A DNA stretch of 64,000 nt from the NCBI GenBank assembly GCA_014804695.1, contig JAAUZJ010000010.1:1-64000 (forward strand), read 5' to 3'. The DNA comes from Lachnospiraceae bacterium (lineage in GTDB: Bacteria > Bacillota > Clostridia > Lachnospirales > Lachnospiraceae). The notes under the pieces were generated by a model, which made no database searches, was not told the DNA's origin, and was given only the letters and a program-made list of their open reading frames with translations. A program made the position numbers and the translations under genes. Position 1 is the stretch's first letter. The number at the start of each line of letters is the position of its first letter. Shown here piece by piece: positions 35,786 to 45,336 of the stretch.

Positions 35786-35829
35786 ACTATAACAAGAATC
35801 GTTTAGCGGTTTTTAAAGCTTAGTTAACA

Positions 35830-36138
35830 TAACTATATAAAGGCTGTGAAGGTGTTAAGTAGAACCGTATTTTCTTACAGAGAGAGGAAGTCATCGGCTG
35901 TAAACTTCCTTAAGTTCAAATAAGGTTACGAATTTCCCACCGGAGCCGCTTGGGTGAAAGATGATTGCTAATGTAATTTCAATGTGATTATTGAGTAGTT
36001 CAAGACGTAATACGCACGTTACGCGTATCGAGTGTCTGTTATATTTTTATATTAAAATTTTTATATAAAAATAACAGAAAACAGGGTGGTACCACGGATA
36101 TTATTTCGTCCCATGTGTTTAATACGCATGGGATTTTT
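35830..36138 (+). promoter_or_regulatory. T-box riboswitch of pheST
   Basis: The T-box sequence AGGGTGGTACCACGG is at 36083-36097, and is followed by the terminator hairpin CCCATGTG/CGCATGGG (36110-36132) and T5. Stem I features are upstream: an AGTAGA motif near 35858 and the GGAAGT/ACTTCC distal hairpin at 35886-35908. Uncharged tRNA pairing here stops termination. Position before pheST predicts tRNA-Phe; a TTC triplet at 35934-35936 is a candidate specifier, though I could not model the loop. Confidence 0.93.
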
Positions 36139-36195
36139 ATATTTAAATAATATTCTAATTAAATTATGAAACTATATTATCCCAAAACCCAGATA

Positions 36196-36394
36196 ATTGC
36201 GAACTAGTTATTTCCAATACCCTAGTTGTGCAATATATACATATCACATTTCGGGTGCTGGGGAGCCGCCGGTACTTAGGCGCTGTATTTTAGCGCCTTA
36301 TGTACCGTTGCGAGCGACATGCAGCGAGAGCGTGCCCGAAATGTTATATGTATATATTACACAACGGCCGCATTGAACCCCCTAGTTTCGCAAT
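36196..36394 (-). repeat. Covarying palindromic element, copy 2 (in the pheST leader)
   Basis: A 199-base imperfect palindrome with ATTGCGAAC...TTCGCAAT ends, reversed relative to the copy at 13157-13350. The core is conserved: GGGTGCT, GGGAGCCGCCGGTAC, GTACCGTTGCGAGCGACATG and AGCGTGCCC on the plus strand. The central hairpin here is perfect (AGGCGCT/AGCGCCT). The long stem (about 36229-36255 with 36335-36362) differs in sequence from copy 1 but pairs with itself. It lies between the T-box terminator and the pheS start. Confidence 0.8.
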
Positions 36395-36430
36395 CATCCA
36401 ACCAACATTTTTAACAGAAAGGAAAAACTC

Positions 36431-37450
36431 ATGAAAGAAAAATTAGAGCAGATCAAATCCGAAGCCTTACGCCAGATTGAAGCCAGCGACGCTTTGGAGA
36501 AACTTAATGAGGTGCGTGTCAACTTCCTTGGCAAAAAAGGAGAACTGACAAGCGTTTTAAAAGGAATGAAAGATGTAGCGCCCGAAGACCGTCCGAAGGT
36601 AGGCCAGCTTGTAAACGAGGCGAGAGAACAGATTGAGAGCGTCTTAGAAGAGGCTATAGCCAAAATGGAGCGCGCTAAAAGGGAAGCCCAGATGAAGGCA
36701 GAGGTAATCGACGTAACTTTGCCTGCCAAGAAGAGTAAAATAGGCCACCGTCATCCCAATACGATTGCGATGGAAGAGGTAGAGCGTATTTTTGTCGGAA
36801 TGGGATACGAGGTTGTTGAGGGACCTGATATAGAAACCGACTATTATAACTTTGAAGCGCTGAATATTCCTGCAGATCATCCCGCGAAAGACGAACAGGA
36901 TACCTTTTATATAAGCGGAGATATCCTGCTTCGTACACAGACTTCCGGTACTCAGGTGCATGAGATGGAAAAAGGCAAGCTGCCTATTCGTATGATCGCG
37001 CCCGGAAGGGTATTCCGTTCGGATGAAGTTGACGCTACACATTCACCATCCTTCCACCAGATTGAGGGACTTGTAATTGACAAACACATTACCTTTGCCG
37101 ATCTGAAAGGAACGTTGGCGGAGTTTGCCAAGGAGCTTTTCGGCGAGGATACGAAGGTAAAATTCAGACCGCACCATTTTAATTTCACAGAGCCGAGTGC
37201 GGAAATGGATGTAAGCTGCTTTAAGTGCGGCGGAAAAGGCTGCCGCTTCTGTAAGGGTTCAGGCTGGATTGAGATTTTAGGCTGCGGAATGGTGCATCCA
37301 AACGTACTGCGCATGAGTAATATAGACCCTGAGAAATATTCGGGCTTTGCATTTGGAATGGGACTTGAGAGAGTTGCCCTGCTTAAATATGAGATTGATG
37401 ATATGAGATTGCTTTATGAAAATGATATAAGATTTTTGAAACAATTCTAG
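36431..37450 (+). CDS. pheS: Phenylalanyl-tRNA synthetase, alpha subunit
   Basis: 339 residues, the usual length. An N-terminal coiled coil (about 1-85) that binds tRNA is followed by the class II catalytic core. Motif 2 is in RMIAPGRVFRSDEVDATHSP and motif 3 is GFAFGMGLERVALLKY. With PheT it forms the alpha2-beta2 enzyme that charges tRNA-Phe. AAAGGA lies upstream, and pheT follows after 20 bases. Expression is predicted to be controlled by the T-box at 35830-36138. The inserted palindromic element makes the leader about 290 bases longer than needed. Confidence 0.97.
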   Translation: MKEKLEQIKSEALRQIEASDALEKLNEVRVNFLGKKGELTSVLKGMKDVAPEDRPKVGQLVNEAREQIESVLEEAIAKMERAKREAQMKAEVIDVTLPAKKSKIGHRHPNTIAMEEVERIFVGMGYEVVEGPDIETDYYNFEALNIPADHPAKDEQDTFYISGDILLRTQTSGTQVHEMEKGKLPIRMIAPGRVFRSDEVDATHSPSFHQIEGLVIDKHITFADLKGTLAEFAKELFGEDTKVKFRPHHFNFTEPSAEMDVSCFKCGGKGCRFCKGSGWIEILGCGMVHPNVLRMSNIDPEKYSGFAFGMGLERVALLKYEIDDMRLLYENDIRFLKQF

Positions 37451-37470
37451 TAGAAAGGAAATAAAAAATT

Positions 37471-39900
37471 ATGAATACAGCATTATCGTGGATTAAGGCA
37501 TATGTACCGGAGCTTTCCTGTACGGATCAGGAATACACTGATGCTATGACTTTAACCGGAACTAAAGTGGAAACTTATGAAAGATTAGATAAAAATCTGG
37601 AAAAAATAGTAATAGGGCAGATAGAGAAAATAGAAAGACACCCTGATGCCGATAAACTGATAATATGTCAGGTCAACATTGGTTCGGAAGTAATACAGAT
37701 CGTTACAGGAGCACCCAACGTTAAAGAGGGTGATAAAGTTCCCGTAGTATTGGATGGCGGCAAGGTGGCAGGAGGCCATGACGGCGGACCGCTTCCGGAG
37801 GATGGTATTGTTATCAAAGCCGGAAAACTGCGCGGAATCGAATCTAACGGAATGATGTGTTCAATAGAAGAACTTGGTTCATCAAGGGATATGTATCCTG
37901 AAGCACCGGAGCTTGGAATCTATATTTTTCCGGAAGATGCGCAGGTTGGCGCGGACGCTGTAGAAGCGCTCGGACTTAAGGATACGGTGTTTGAGTATGA
38001 AATTACTTCTAACAGGGTAGACTGCTATAGTGTACTTGGTATAGCAAGAGAAGCAGCAGCTACTTTTAAAAAGCCTTTTATCGCGCCTAAAGTAGAAGTT
38101 AAGGCGAATAATGAAAAAGTAGAGGACTATATAAGCGTAGAGGTGGAAGATACCAAACTTTGTCCAAGATACTGTGCAAGAGTATGTACTAATATAAAAA
38201 TTGCCCCCTCACCTAAGTGGATGCAGCGCAGGCTTGCAGCAAGCGGAATCCGTCCAATCAACAATTTGGTTGACATAACTAACTATGTCATGGAAGAATA
38301 CGGACAGCCTATGCATGCTTATGACTTAGATACAGTAGCCGGACATAAGATAATAGTAAGACGCGCGAAGGATGGAGACGTATTCCAGACTTTGGACGGA
38401 CAGATGCGTAATTTAGACAGCGAGATGCTGATGATCTGCGATGCTGAGAAGGAAATCGGCGTTGCAGGAATCATGGGTGGTGAAAATTCCAAGATAACGG
38501 ATGATGTAAAGACTGTATTATTTGAGGCCGCTACTTTTAACGGCGCTAATATACGAAAATCCGCTAAGAGACTGGGACTTCGTACCGATGCATCAGGCAT
38601 TTTTGAAAAAGGCTTAGATCCACGTAATGCCGAAGCAGCTATTGACAGAGCCTGTCAGCTCATACAGGAACTTGGCTGCGGCGAAGTGGTTGATGGCATG
38701 GTAGATGTATGCGTACCGCTTAACGAACTTAGAAGGATTAAGCTTGACAGTAAGCGTATTAATGATCTTCTTGGAACCGATGTTTCTGAAAAAGAAATGG
38801 AAGAGATTTTTGAAAGGCTTGAGCTTACGCTTGAGACAAACGCTGATGGCAGTAAAGAGCTTGTTATTCCGTCCTTTAGGCAGGATTTGGAAGGCATTGC
38901 CGATATTGCAGAGGAAGTTGCACGTTTTTACGGTTATGATAAGATACCTATGACATTGCCAAGTGGCGAGGCAACTACCGGAAAACTGTCGTTTAAATTA
39001 AGGATTGAGCAGAAGGCAAGGGACGTTGCGGAGTACTGCGGTTTTTCACAGGGAATGTGTTATTCCTTTGAAAGCCCTAAGGTATTTGACAAACTTTTAC
39101 TGGATAAAGACGATACGCTTAGACGTGTAATAACTATCGCTAATCCGTTAGGCGAGGATTTCTCAATTATGAGAACTATTTCCTTAAACGGTATGCTTAC
39201 AAGTCTTGCAACAAACTATAACAGAAGAAATAAGGATGTACGCCTTTATGAGCTTGGAAACATCTATCTTCCTGAGAGTCTTCCGCTGACTAAGTTGCCG
39301 GAAGAGCGTATGCAGTTTACGCTTGGTATGTACGGGGACGGCGACTTCTTCACAATGAAAGGCGTGGTAGAGGAGTTTTTTGACAGCATTGGCATGAAGA
39401 AAAATGTTACTTACGATCCAAAAGCAGGCAAGAATTTCCTTCATCCGGGACGTCAGGCAAATATTATATACGAAGGAAAGGTACTTGGTTTCTTAGGCGA
39501 GGTACATCCGGAAGTATGTGATAATTACGATATGAAGACCAAGGCATATATTGCGGTTTTGGATATGCCTGAGGTAGAGCCTTTTGCAACCTTTGACAGA
39601 AAATATGAGGGTATTGCAAAGTATCCTTCCGTATCGCGTGACTTAAGTATGGTGGTTCCAAAGGATATTATGGTGGGCCAGATTGAGGCAATGATCGCAC
39701 AGCGCGGCGGAAAGATTTTGGAAGATTACAAGCTGTTTGACATTTACGAAGGCAGCCAAATTAAGGAAGGTTTTAAATCGGTAGCTTATTCAATCACCTT
39801 CAGGGCAAAGGACAGAACCTTGGAAGAGGCTGATGTTTCGGGTGTTATGAAGAAGATATTGAATGGCTTGGAGAGCATGGGAATTGAACTTAGAAGTTAA
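37471..39900 (+). CDS. pheT: Phenylalanyl-tRNA synthetase, beta subunit
   Basis: 809 residues, the usual length of bacterial PheT. The N-terminus has a tRNA-binding EMAP-like domain (about 40-150, VIGQIEKIERHPDADKL). The B3/B4 editing domain (about 210-380) follows, carrying the site that removes Tyr-tRNA-Phe, then B5 (about 405-475), the catalytic-like core and a C-terminal anticodon-binding FDX-ACB domain (about 716-809, ending ILNGLESMGIELRS). The ATG is preceded by AAAGGA. Together with pheS it is one operon under the T-box. Confidence 0.97.
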   Translation: MNTALSWIKAYVPELSCTDQEYTDAMTLTGTKVETYERLDKNLEKIVIGQIEKIERHPDADKLIICQVNIGSEVIQIVTGAPNVKEGDKVPVVLDGGKVAGGHDGGPLPEDGIVIKAGKLRGIESNGMMCSIEELGSSRDMYPEAPELGIYIFPEDAQVGADAVEALGLKDTVFEYEITSNRVDCYSVLGIAREAAATFKKPFIAPKVEVKANNEKVEDYISVEVEDTKLCPRYCARVCTNIKIAPSPKWMQRRLAASGIRPINNLVDITNYVMEEYGQPMHAYDLDTVAGHKIIVRRAKDGDVFQTLDGQMRNLDSEMLMICDAEKEIGVAGIMGGENSKITDDVKTVLFEAATFNGANIRKSAKRLGLRTDASGIFEKGLDPRNAEAAIDRACQLIQELGCGEVVDGMVDVCVPLNELRRIKLDSKRINDLLGTDVSEKEMEEIFERLELTLETNADGSKELVIPSFRQDLEGIADIAEEVARFYGYDKIPMTLPSGEATTGKLSFKLRIEQKARDVAEYCGFSQGMCYSFESPKVFDKLLLDKDDTLRRVITIANPLGEDFSIMRTISLNGMLTSLATNYNRRNKDVRLYELGNIYLPESLPLTKLPEERMQFTLGMYGDGDFFTMKGVVEEFFDSIGMKKNVTYDPKAGKNFLHPGRQANIIYEGKVLGFLGEVHPEVCDNYDMKTKAYIAVLDMPEVEPFATFDRKYEGIAKYPSVSRDLSMVVPKDIMVGQIEAMIAQRGGKILEDYKLFDIYEGSQIKEGFKSVAYSITFRAKDRTLEEADVSGVMKKILNGLESMGIELRS

Positions 39901-39925
39901 AAGAAAGGTAAGAATGGAGATTAAT

Positions 39926-41356
39926 ATGGAAAATAAAAACTCATGGGAATTATATGATGAGAAGCAGCTTAAGGAAGTTGATATATTCGCAAAAGAGTAC
40001 ATGGATTTTCTAAATAACGGTAAAACCGAGAGGGAATGTATAGAAACAATAGTAAATAAGGTTGAAAAAGCAGGATATCATGATTTGAATACACTTATCG
40101 GGCAAAAAAAACCGCTTAAATACGGAGATAAGGTGTATTCGGTGTGGATGAATAAATCCATTGCAATGTTTCAGATTGGTAAAAAGCCGATGACTGAAGG
40201 TTTGAATATCCTTGGTGCGCACATTGATTCCCCGCGTCTTGATGTGAAGCAGAATCCGTTATATGAGGACGGTGGTTTCGCATATCTTGATACGCATTAC
40301 TATGGCGGCGTCAAAAAATACCAATGGGTAACGATTCCGCTTGCCATTCATGGCGTGATCATCAAAAAGGACGGGACTACAGTAGAGGTGAACGTCGGTG
40401 AGGATGAGGACGATCCGGTATTTTTTGTTTCGGATCTATTGGTCCATCTTGCGGCTGAGCAGCTTGAAAAGAAAGCATCTAAAGTCATTGAAGGAGAGGC
40501 GTTGGATATCATAATCGGAAACAAGCCGCTCATTATCGATAAAAAGAATAGAAAAAACGATAAAACCGATAACGAAGGTAAGGCTGAGAAAGAAGCGGTT
40601 AAAAAGGGTATTCTTGAAATTTTAAAGGAAACCTACGAAATTGAGGAAGAAGATTTTATTTCCGCAGAGCTTGAAGTGGTTCCGGCAGGAAAAGCCAGGG
40701 AAGCAGGCTTCGACAGAAGTATGATCCTTGCCTATGGTCAGGACGATCGGGTGTGTGCATTTTCTTCGCTGGCAGCAATGCTGGAAATCGGCAAGACTGA
40801 CAGATGTGCATGTTGTATTCTTGTGGATAAAGAAGAAATCGGAAGCGTAGGCGCAACCGGTATGAAGTCTCATTTTTTTGAAAATGCGGTAGCGGAGGTA
40901 ATGAATCTGACCGGAGATTACAGTGAGCTTAATCTTAGAAGATGTCTCTCTAAATCATGCATGCTTTCTTCGGATGTAAGCAGCGCGTTTGATGCGACTT
41001 ATGCTTCAAGTTTTGATAAGAAAAACGTCGCATATCTTGGCTGCGGTATGGTATTTAATAAATTTACAGGTTCAAGAGGCAAGTCAGGCTCTAATGATGC
41101 CAATGCCGAATACCTTGCTCATATAAGAGCAATCTATGAAAAAGAAAAGATAAATTTCCAGACCGCGGAGCTTGGCAAGGTAGATTTAGGCGGCGGCGGA
41201 ACGATAGCTTATATCCTTGCAAGGTATGGTATGAATGTAATTGACAGCGGCGTTGCTGTATTGAATATGCATGCACCTTGGGAAGCCACCAGCAAAGCAG
41301 ACGTTTATGAGGCAAAAAGAGGGTATGTGGCGTTTCTTGAGAATGTCAGTTTATAA
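39926..41356 (+). CDS. M18-family aminopeptidase
   Basis: 476 residues from ATG 39926, chosen because GGAG at 39916-39919 lies six bases before; ATG 39914, with AAGG before it, is also possible. A zinc-dependent cytoplasmic aminopeptidase with tetrahedral oligomers in relatives. Metal sites are visible: GAHIDSPRLD (His and Asp), DKEEIGSVGATGM (Glu-Glu), and the C-terminal MHAPWEATSKAD (His). An acidic insert (about 205-235, KNRKNDKTDNEGK) is charged and variable. M18 members prefer acidic or neutral N-terminal residues. It lies 25 bases after pheT, so read-through from the pheST operon is likely. Confidence 0.93.
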   Translation: MENKNSWELYDEKQLKEVDIFAKEYMDFLNNGKTERECIETIVNKVEKAGYHDLNTLIGQKKPLKYGDKVYSVWMNKSIAMFQIGKKPMTEGLNILGAHIDSPRLDVKQNPLYEDGGFAYLDTHYYGGVKKYQWVTIPLAIHGVIIKKDGTTVEVNVGEDEDDPVFFVSDLLVHLAAEQLEKKASKVIEGEALDIIIGNKPLIIDKKNRKNDKTDNEGKAEKEAVKKGILEILKETYEIEEEDFISAELEVVPAGKAREAGFDRSMILAYGQDDRVCAFSSLAAMLEIGKTDRCACCILVDKEEIGSVGATGMKSHFFENAVAEVMNLTGDYSELNLRRCLSKSCMLSSDVSSAFDATYASSFDKKNVAYLGCGMVFNKFTGSRGKSGSNDANAEYLAHIRAIYEKEKINFQTAELGKVDLGGGGTIAYILARYGMNVIDSGVAVLNMHAPWEATSKADVYEAKRGYVAFLENVSL

Positions 41357-41434
41357 GACTGTATGATAAGCCTTAAAAAGATTACTTTATATATGGAAGA
41401 AGATGCGGAAGAAGAATAATTGGAGCACTTAATT

Positions 41435-42475
41435 ATGGAAGATGCTAATATAAAAAAATCAGATTTCTACTTTGATTTACCACAGGAGCTTATTGCGCAG
41501 GATCCGCTTAAAGACCGTTCTGCGTCAAGGCTCCTTATGCTTAATAAAACAACAGGCGAAACAGAACATAAAATTTTTCATGATATCGTAGATTATCTTA
41601 ATCCCGGAGACTGTCTTGTCCTAAACGACACCAAGGTAATTCCGGCAAGGCTTATCGGCAATAGGGAAGATACCGGAGCTAACATAGAAGTCCTTCTTTT
41701 AAAAAGAAAAGAAAACGATGTCTGGGAGACCTTGGTTAAACCCGGTAAAAAAGCGAGACCGGGGATGCGGCTTGTTTTTGGTGACGGACTTCTTAGGGCT
41801 GAGGTATTAGATGTCGTAGAAGAGGGAAACAGGCTTATTAAATTCGAGTACAACGGTATTTTTGAAGAGGTGTTGGATGCGCTTGGCGAGATGCCGCTGC
41901 CGCCTTATATCACACATAAATTAGAGGATAAGACTAGATACCAGACTGTGTATGCCAAGTATGAAGGCTCTGCGGCTGCCCCAACCGCCGGACTGCACTT
42001 TACAAGGGAACTGCTTGATAAAATAGAAAAAAAAGGTGTGGAAACTGCCTATGTTACACTACATGTGGGACTTGGTACTTTTCGTCCTGTTAAAGCAGAT
42101 AATATTTTGGAGCATCATATGCATTCCGAGTATTATCAAGTGAGTGCGCAGGCCGCAGATAAGATAAATAAAGCAAAGGAAGGCGGCCACCGCGTTATCT
42201 GTGTAGGAACTACAAGCTGCAGGACGATTGAGAGCGCTGCCGACAAACAGGGCAGGCTGCATGAGTGCAGTGACAATACATCTATTTTTATTTACCCGGG
42301 GTATGAATTTAAGGTTATAGATGCCCTTATTACAAACTTCCATCTTCCGGAATCAACTCTCGTCATGCTGGTGTCCGCACTTGCCGGAAGAGAACACGTA
42401 TTGCAGGCGTATGAAGAAGCTATACGTGAAAGATATAGGTTTTTTAGCTTCGGGGATGCGATGTTTATCCATTAA
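41435..42475 (+). CDS. queA: tRNA preQ1(34) S-adenosylmethionine ribosyltransferase-isomerase
   Basis: 346 residues from ATG 41435, with GGAG at 41422-41425. QueA transfers the ribosyl group of SAM to preQ1 at the wobble base of Asp, Asn, His and Tyr tRNAs, making epoxyqueuosine. Family signatures: [20 protein letters not shown] at the N-terminus, [25 protein letters not shown] and [10 protein letters not shown], and [19 protein letters not shown] at the end. No tgt or queG is adjacent in this window. The 78-base gap before it holds no feature except a short untranslated-looking frame. Confidence 0.96.
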   Translation: MEDANIKKSDFYFDLPQELIAQDPLKDRSASRLLMLNKTTGETEHKIFHDIVDYLNPGDCLVLNDTKVIPARLIGNREDTGANIEVLLLKRKENDVWETLVKPGKKARPGMRLVFGDGLLRAEVLDVVEEGNRLIKFEYNGIFEEVLDALGEMPLPPYITHKLEDKTRYQTVYAKYEGSAAAPTAGLHFTRELLDKIEKKGVETAYVTLHVGLGTFRPVKADNILEHHMHSEYYQVSAQAADKINKAKEGGHRVICVGTTSCRTIESAADKQGRLHECSDNTSIFIYPGYEFKVIDALITNFHLPESTLVMLVSALAGREHVLQAYEEAIRERYRFFSFGDAMFIH

Positions 42476-42589
42476 TGCGGCTCTTCCAATAGGTAAAATT
42501 ATTTTCATAATTAAATAGACTTTGCATCTTAGCTGTGATATACTTTGCTTATCCAATAAATCCGCAGTGTTTATTTAAGGAGTGATGTT

Positions 42590-42940
42590 ATGACAGATAG
42601 CGAAAAACTTAATTTGATCCTTGAAAAAGTAAATACACTTGATGAAAAGGTGAATTTACTTGATGAAAAAGTAAATACACTGGATAAAAAAGTAAATACA
42701 CTGGACGAAAAAGTAAATAATATTGATTGTGACCTGAAAGAAGTTAAGCAAAAAGCAACTAAAACTGAGTTAATTGTTGAAAATGAAATTCGTGTTAACA
42801 TCCAGAGAGTAGCTGAAGGTCATCTTGATTTATCAAGAAAATTGAATGAGTGCATAAAGCTTTCAAGTGATATAAAAGATAAGCAGGAAATTCAGGATAT
42901 TTATATAAATATGCACGATAGTAAATTAAAGGTATTATAA
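42590..42940 (+). CDS. Coiled-coil protein with heptad tandem repeats
   Basis: 116 residues. Residues 14-48 are four to five tandem copies of a heptad V-N-T-L-D-E-K, with V and L at the a/d positions of a coiled coil; the DNA repeats with a 21-base period at 42629-42733. The rest (about 50-116) is helical and charged. AAGGAG nine bases before ATG supports translation. It resembles a longer version of the 49-residue protein at 15219. Such short heptad proteins are frequent in Lachnospiraceae; their role is unknown. A terminator follows, so it is a single-gene unit. Confidence 0.7.
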   Translation: MTDSEKLNLILEKVNTLDEKVNLLDEKVNTLDKKVNTLDEKVNNIDCDLKEVKQKATKTELIVENEIRVNIQRVAEGHLDLSRKLNECIKLSSDIKDKQEIQDIYINMHDSKLKVL

Positions 42941-42967
42941 TAACTGCAAAAGTATTGAACAAAATAA

Positions 42968-43007
42968 GATGTAAAGTCCTGCACTTGTTAAGGCTTTACA
43001 TCTTTTT
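42968..43007 (+). terminator. Intrinsic terminator
   Basis: GATGTAAAG (42968-42976) pairs with CTTTACATC (42994-43002), then TTTTTGAT. It ends the coiled-coil gene. Confidence 0.85.
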
Positions 43008-43063
43008 GATTAGTCAGATTTATAGTTAAAAGGTTAAGGAAGCTGCATAAATGGTGCAATTTC

Positions 43064-43092
43064 TTTACAAAAATACAAGTATAAGATAAAAT
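43064..43092 (+). promoter_or_regulatory. Promoter of the PilZ/VanZ-like pair
   Basis: TTTACA (43064-43069), 17 bases, TAAAAT (43087-43092), about 24 bases before the PilZ start codon. Confidence 0.55.
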
Positions 43093-43115
43093 AATTACAT
43101 ATAACAGAGAAAGGC

Positions 43116-43523
43116 ATGGTTTTTAGGATGGAAGATAGAAGAAAAAGCCGGCGTATGGAGCTTGAGTCCAAACTGATAATTAAGGGATTGAACGGTTCGT
43201 CTGATGAAGAAGTAGCAATTGAAGTGGCGGATGTGTCCAGGACAGGAATAGGTTTTACTTGTGAATGTCAGCTTGATATAGGTTCTGTATATGAAGCGTA
43301 TCTGACAATATGGATGAAAGAACATCTGCATATCTTTCTTGAAGTCATCAGGATGGAAGCGCTTGAGGGCGGAAGATATAATTATGGTGCTATTTTTATC
43401 GGAATGCCTGTTATGGACAGCAAGAGAATAGAAGTGTATGATACTATGGATAGGATGGAGAATAGCGATACAACAAACAGTACTGATAATGTTAACGATT
43501 CAGATAGTGCGAATAATATGTAG
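43116..43523 (+). CDS. PilZ-domain c-di-GMP-binding protein
   Basis: 135 residues, a stand-alone PilZ domain. The c-di-GMP-binding signature is present: RRKSRR near the N-terminus (R-x-x-x-R) and DVSRTGIGF (D/N-x-S-x-x-G). The C-terminal 25 residues are a disordered Asp/Asn/Ser/Thr tail. It should change partner binding when the second messenger rises, for example to control motility or surface polysaccharide; the partner is unknown. ATG 43116 is close after AAAGG; ATG 43128 (MEDRRKSRR) is the alternative start. It is 14 bases before a VanZ-like gene, so a shared surface-related role is possible. Confidence 0.85.
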   Translation: MVFRMEDRRKSRRMELESKLIIKGLNGSSDEEVAIEVADVSRTGIGFTCECQLDIGSVYEAYLTIWMKEHLHIFLEVIRMEALEGGRYNYGAIFIGMPVMDSKRIEVYDTMDRMENSDTTNSTDNVNDSDSANNM

Positions 43524-43537
43524 AACCAGAGGCAGTT

Positions 43538-44038
43538 ATGAAATCTGAAAAAAGTATGAAATTATGGCTTAATATTGCTGTTGTTTTTATATCCGTTATT
43601 GGTCTTATGCTGCTTTTATATCTGGTTATGGTTTTGTCATTTCAGACCGGAGATGAGTCCAGTAGTAATACAAGGAGCATTGCTGCAATAATTGCGCAGA
43701 GGGTTTATACCGGGAGTCCAACTGAGGAAGAACTTAATGCGATTGTTTTTATGCTGCGCTATTTTGCACACATTGCCCTGTTTTTTGTTGTTGGTTTGGT
43801 GACAACGTTTGTCAGTATGGTGATCTGCAGAAATTATTTTCGCATACTTGGAGTGCTTGCATCAGGCGGAGCCTGTTATGTATTAGCTTATTATACGGAG
43901 TATTACAAACAATACATAGAGGGCAGGCATTTTCAGATGACAGACGTTAAGCTGAATTGGTTGGGCAGCATAGCCGGAATTGCCTGCATGGTAATTTCGT
44001 ATCTTATGAATAAGCTGCTTATGAAGCTGTCTTCTTAG
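43538..44038 (+). CDS. VanZ-like membrane protein
   Basis: 166 residues with four membrane helices (about 8-32, 66-88, 95-113, 139-158). The pattern of the VanZ family is visible: a first helix followed by FQTGDESS, then RYFAHIALFFVVG, a charged YTEYYKQYIEGRHFQMTDVKLNWLG segment broken here for display only, and a final glycine-rich helix. Family members are membrane proteins of unclear function, some linked to teicoplanin or lipopeptide tolerance and surface lipids. AGAGG precedes ATG. It is probably co-transcribed with the PilZ gene, and ends 6 bases from the convergent aroA. Confidence 0.82.
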   Translation: MKSEKSMKLWLNIAVVFISVIGLMLLLYLVMVLSFQTGDESSSNTRSIAAIIAQRVYTGSPTEEELNAIVFMLRYFAHIALFFVVGLVTTFVSMVICRNYFRILGVLASGGACYVLAYYTEYYKQYIEGRHFQMTDVKLNWLGSIAGIACMVISYLMNKLLMKLSS

Positions 44039-44044
44039 AATTAA

Positions 44045-45322
44045 CTATATTACTTGCAATTTTGACAAATCTTCATAGAAAGTCGGATAGCTTATATTAA
44101 CTACATCCCGCCCTTTTATTATCGTTTCATCGTCTGCAAGCAGTGCGGCAATAGCAAAGCTCATTGCAATTCTATGGTCAGCGTACGAATCAATAACAGC
44201 ACCATGAAGAGGTTTCCCGCCTTCAATTATCATACCGTCATCGGTGCCTGTAATTGAGGCTCCCATTGCGTTTAGATTTTCTACCATAACGTCAATTCTG
44301 TTTGATTCCTTTACTTTTAATTCAGCAGCATCTTTTATGATAGTGGTTCCGTCAGCAGCGGCTGCCATTATATTAATAATGGGAAGTTCATCAATGAGTG
44401 TGGGGATAATATCGCCTTCAATGGTTATGCCATGAAGGTTAGAGGATTTTACAAGGATATCCGCAGTTGGTTCACCGTCATGATTTTCATTTAATAACGT
44501 AAGGTTTCCGCCCATTGCAAGAGCAACCTTGATAATTCCATCCCTTGTAGGGTTGATACCAACATTTTTTATTAAGATTTCGGAGTTAGGCACACATAGG
44601 CCGGCAGCTATAAAATAAGCAGCGGAAGAAATATCTCCCGGCACATTTACATACTGCGCGGTCAGATTCGGCTGGGGTTTTATCGTTGCGGTATTTCCTG
44701 TGGTATGTACTTCTGCGCCAAAGTAGTTAAGCATTATCTCAGAATGATTTCTGCTTATTACAGGTTCGGTAACGCTGGTTTCACCATCCGCATAAAGTCC
44801 GGCAAGAAGAATGGCGGACTTAACCTGTGCGGAAGCAACTTTGGAGCTATAGTTAATTCCATGCAGAGGTTTACCATTAATGCGAAGCGGAGCGCAGTCA
44901 TTGCCGTTTACACTCACTATGTCCGCACCCATCATGGAGAGCGGTTCCATAATTCTTTTCATTGGTCTTTTCTGTATTGAAGCGTCTCCGGTGAGTGTAG
45001 TCTCAAATGGCTGTGCCGACAGAATACCGGAGATCAGACGGGTAGTAGTGCCGCTATTGCCGGTATCCAGAATGTCAGAAGGCGCACTCAGTCCATGTAG
45101 TCCTTTTCCATGAATCAATATCTTCTCAGGCGTATTTTCTATCTCAATTCCAAGGCTGCGAAAGCATTCAATCGTAGACAAACAGTCAGCCCCCTGCAAA
45201 AAATTCCGGACCTCCGTCGTTCCTTTTGCAAGCGCCCCAAACATAACCGCCCTATGTGATATAGATTTATCTCCCGGTATTGTTACCTCACCGCGTAATC
45301 CTTTTATTTTTTGTGTGTTCAT
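44045..45322 (-). CDS. aroA: 3-phosphoshikimate 1-carboxyvinyltransferase (EPSP synthase)
   Basis: 425 residues from ATG 45322, with GAGGGGAG upstream; the in-frame ATG at 45340 lies before this site. It joins PEP to shikimate 3-phosphate in the shikimate pathway. Landmarks: IPGDKSISHRAVMFGALA, TGNSGTTTRLISG (LxAGNSGT-like; here DTGNSGTTTR), QIKSAILLAGLYA-like and the C-terminal DHRIAMSFAIAALL. The NSGTTTR motif has no Gly-to-Ala change, and the enzyme looks like class II (glyphosate-insensitive type in relatives); that class call is inference. It follows tyrA by 14 bases and is part of an aromatic amino acid operon. Confidence 0.95.
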   Translation of the reverse strand: MNTQKIKGLRGEVTIPGDKSISHRAVMFGALAKGTTEVRNFLQGADCLSTIECFRSLGIEIENTPEKILIHGKGLHGLSAPSDILDTGNSGTTTRLISGILSAQPFETTLTGDASIQKRPMKRIMEPLSMMGADIVSVNGNDCAPLRINGKPLHGINYSSKVASAQVKSAILLAGLYADGETSVTEPVISRNHSEIMLNYFGAEVHTTGNTATIKPQPNLTAQYVNVPGDISSAAYFIAAGLCVPNSEILIKNVGINPTRDGIIKVALAMGGNLTLLNENHDGEPTADILVKSSNLHGITIEGDIIPTLIDELPIINIMAAAADGTTIIKDAAELKVKESNRIDVMVENLNAMGASITGTDDGMIIEGGKPLHGAVIDSYADHRIAMSFAIAALLADDETIIKGRDVVNISYPTFYEDLSKLQVI

Positions 45323-45336
45323 TTTATTAGCTCCCC

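Noticed and set aside
41357..41434. An 18-codon frame between the M18 aminopeptidase and queA genes
   Set aside because: Too short, no ribosome binding site, and acidic low-complexity content.
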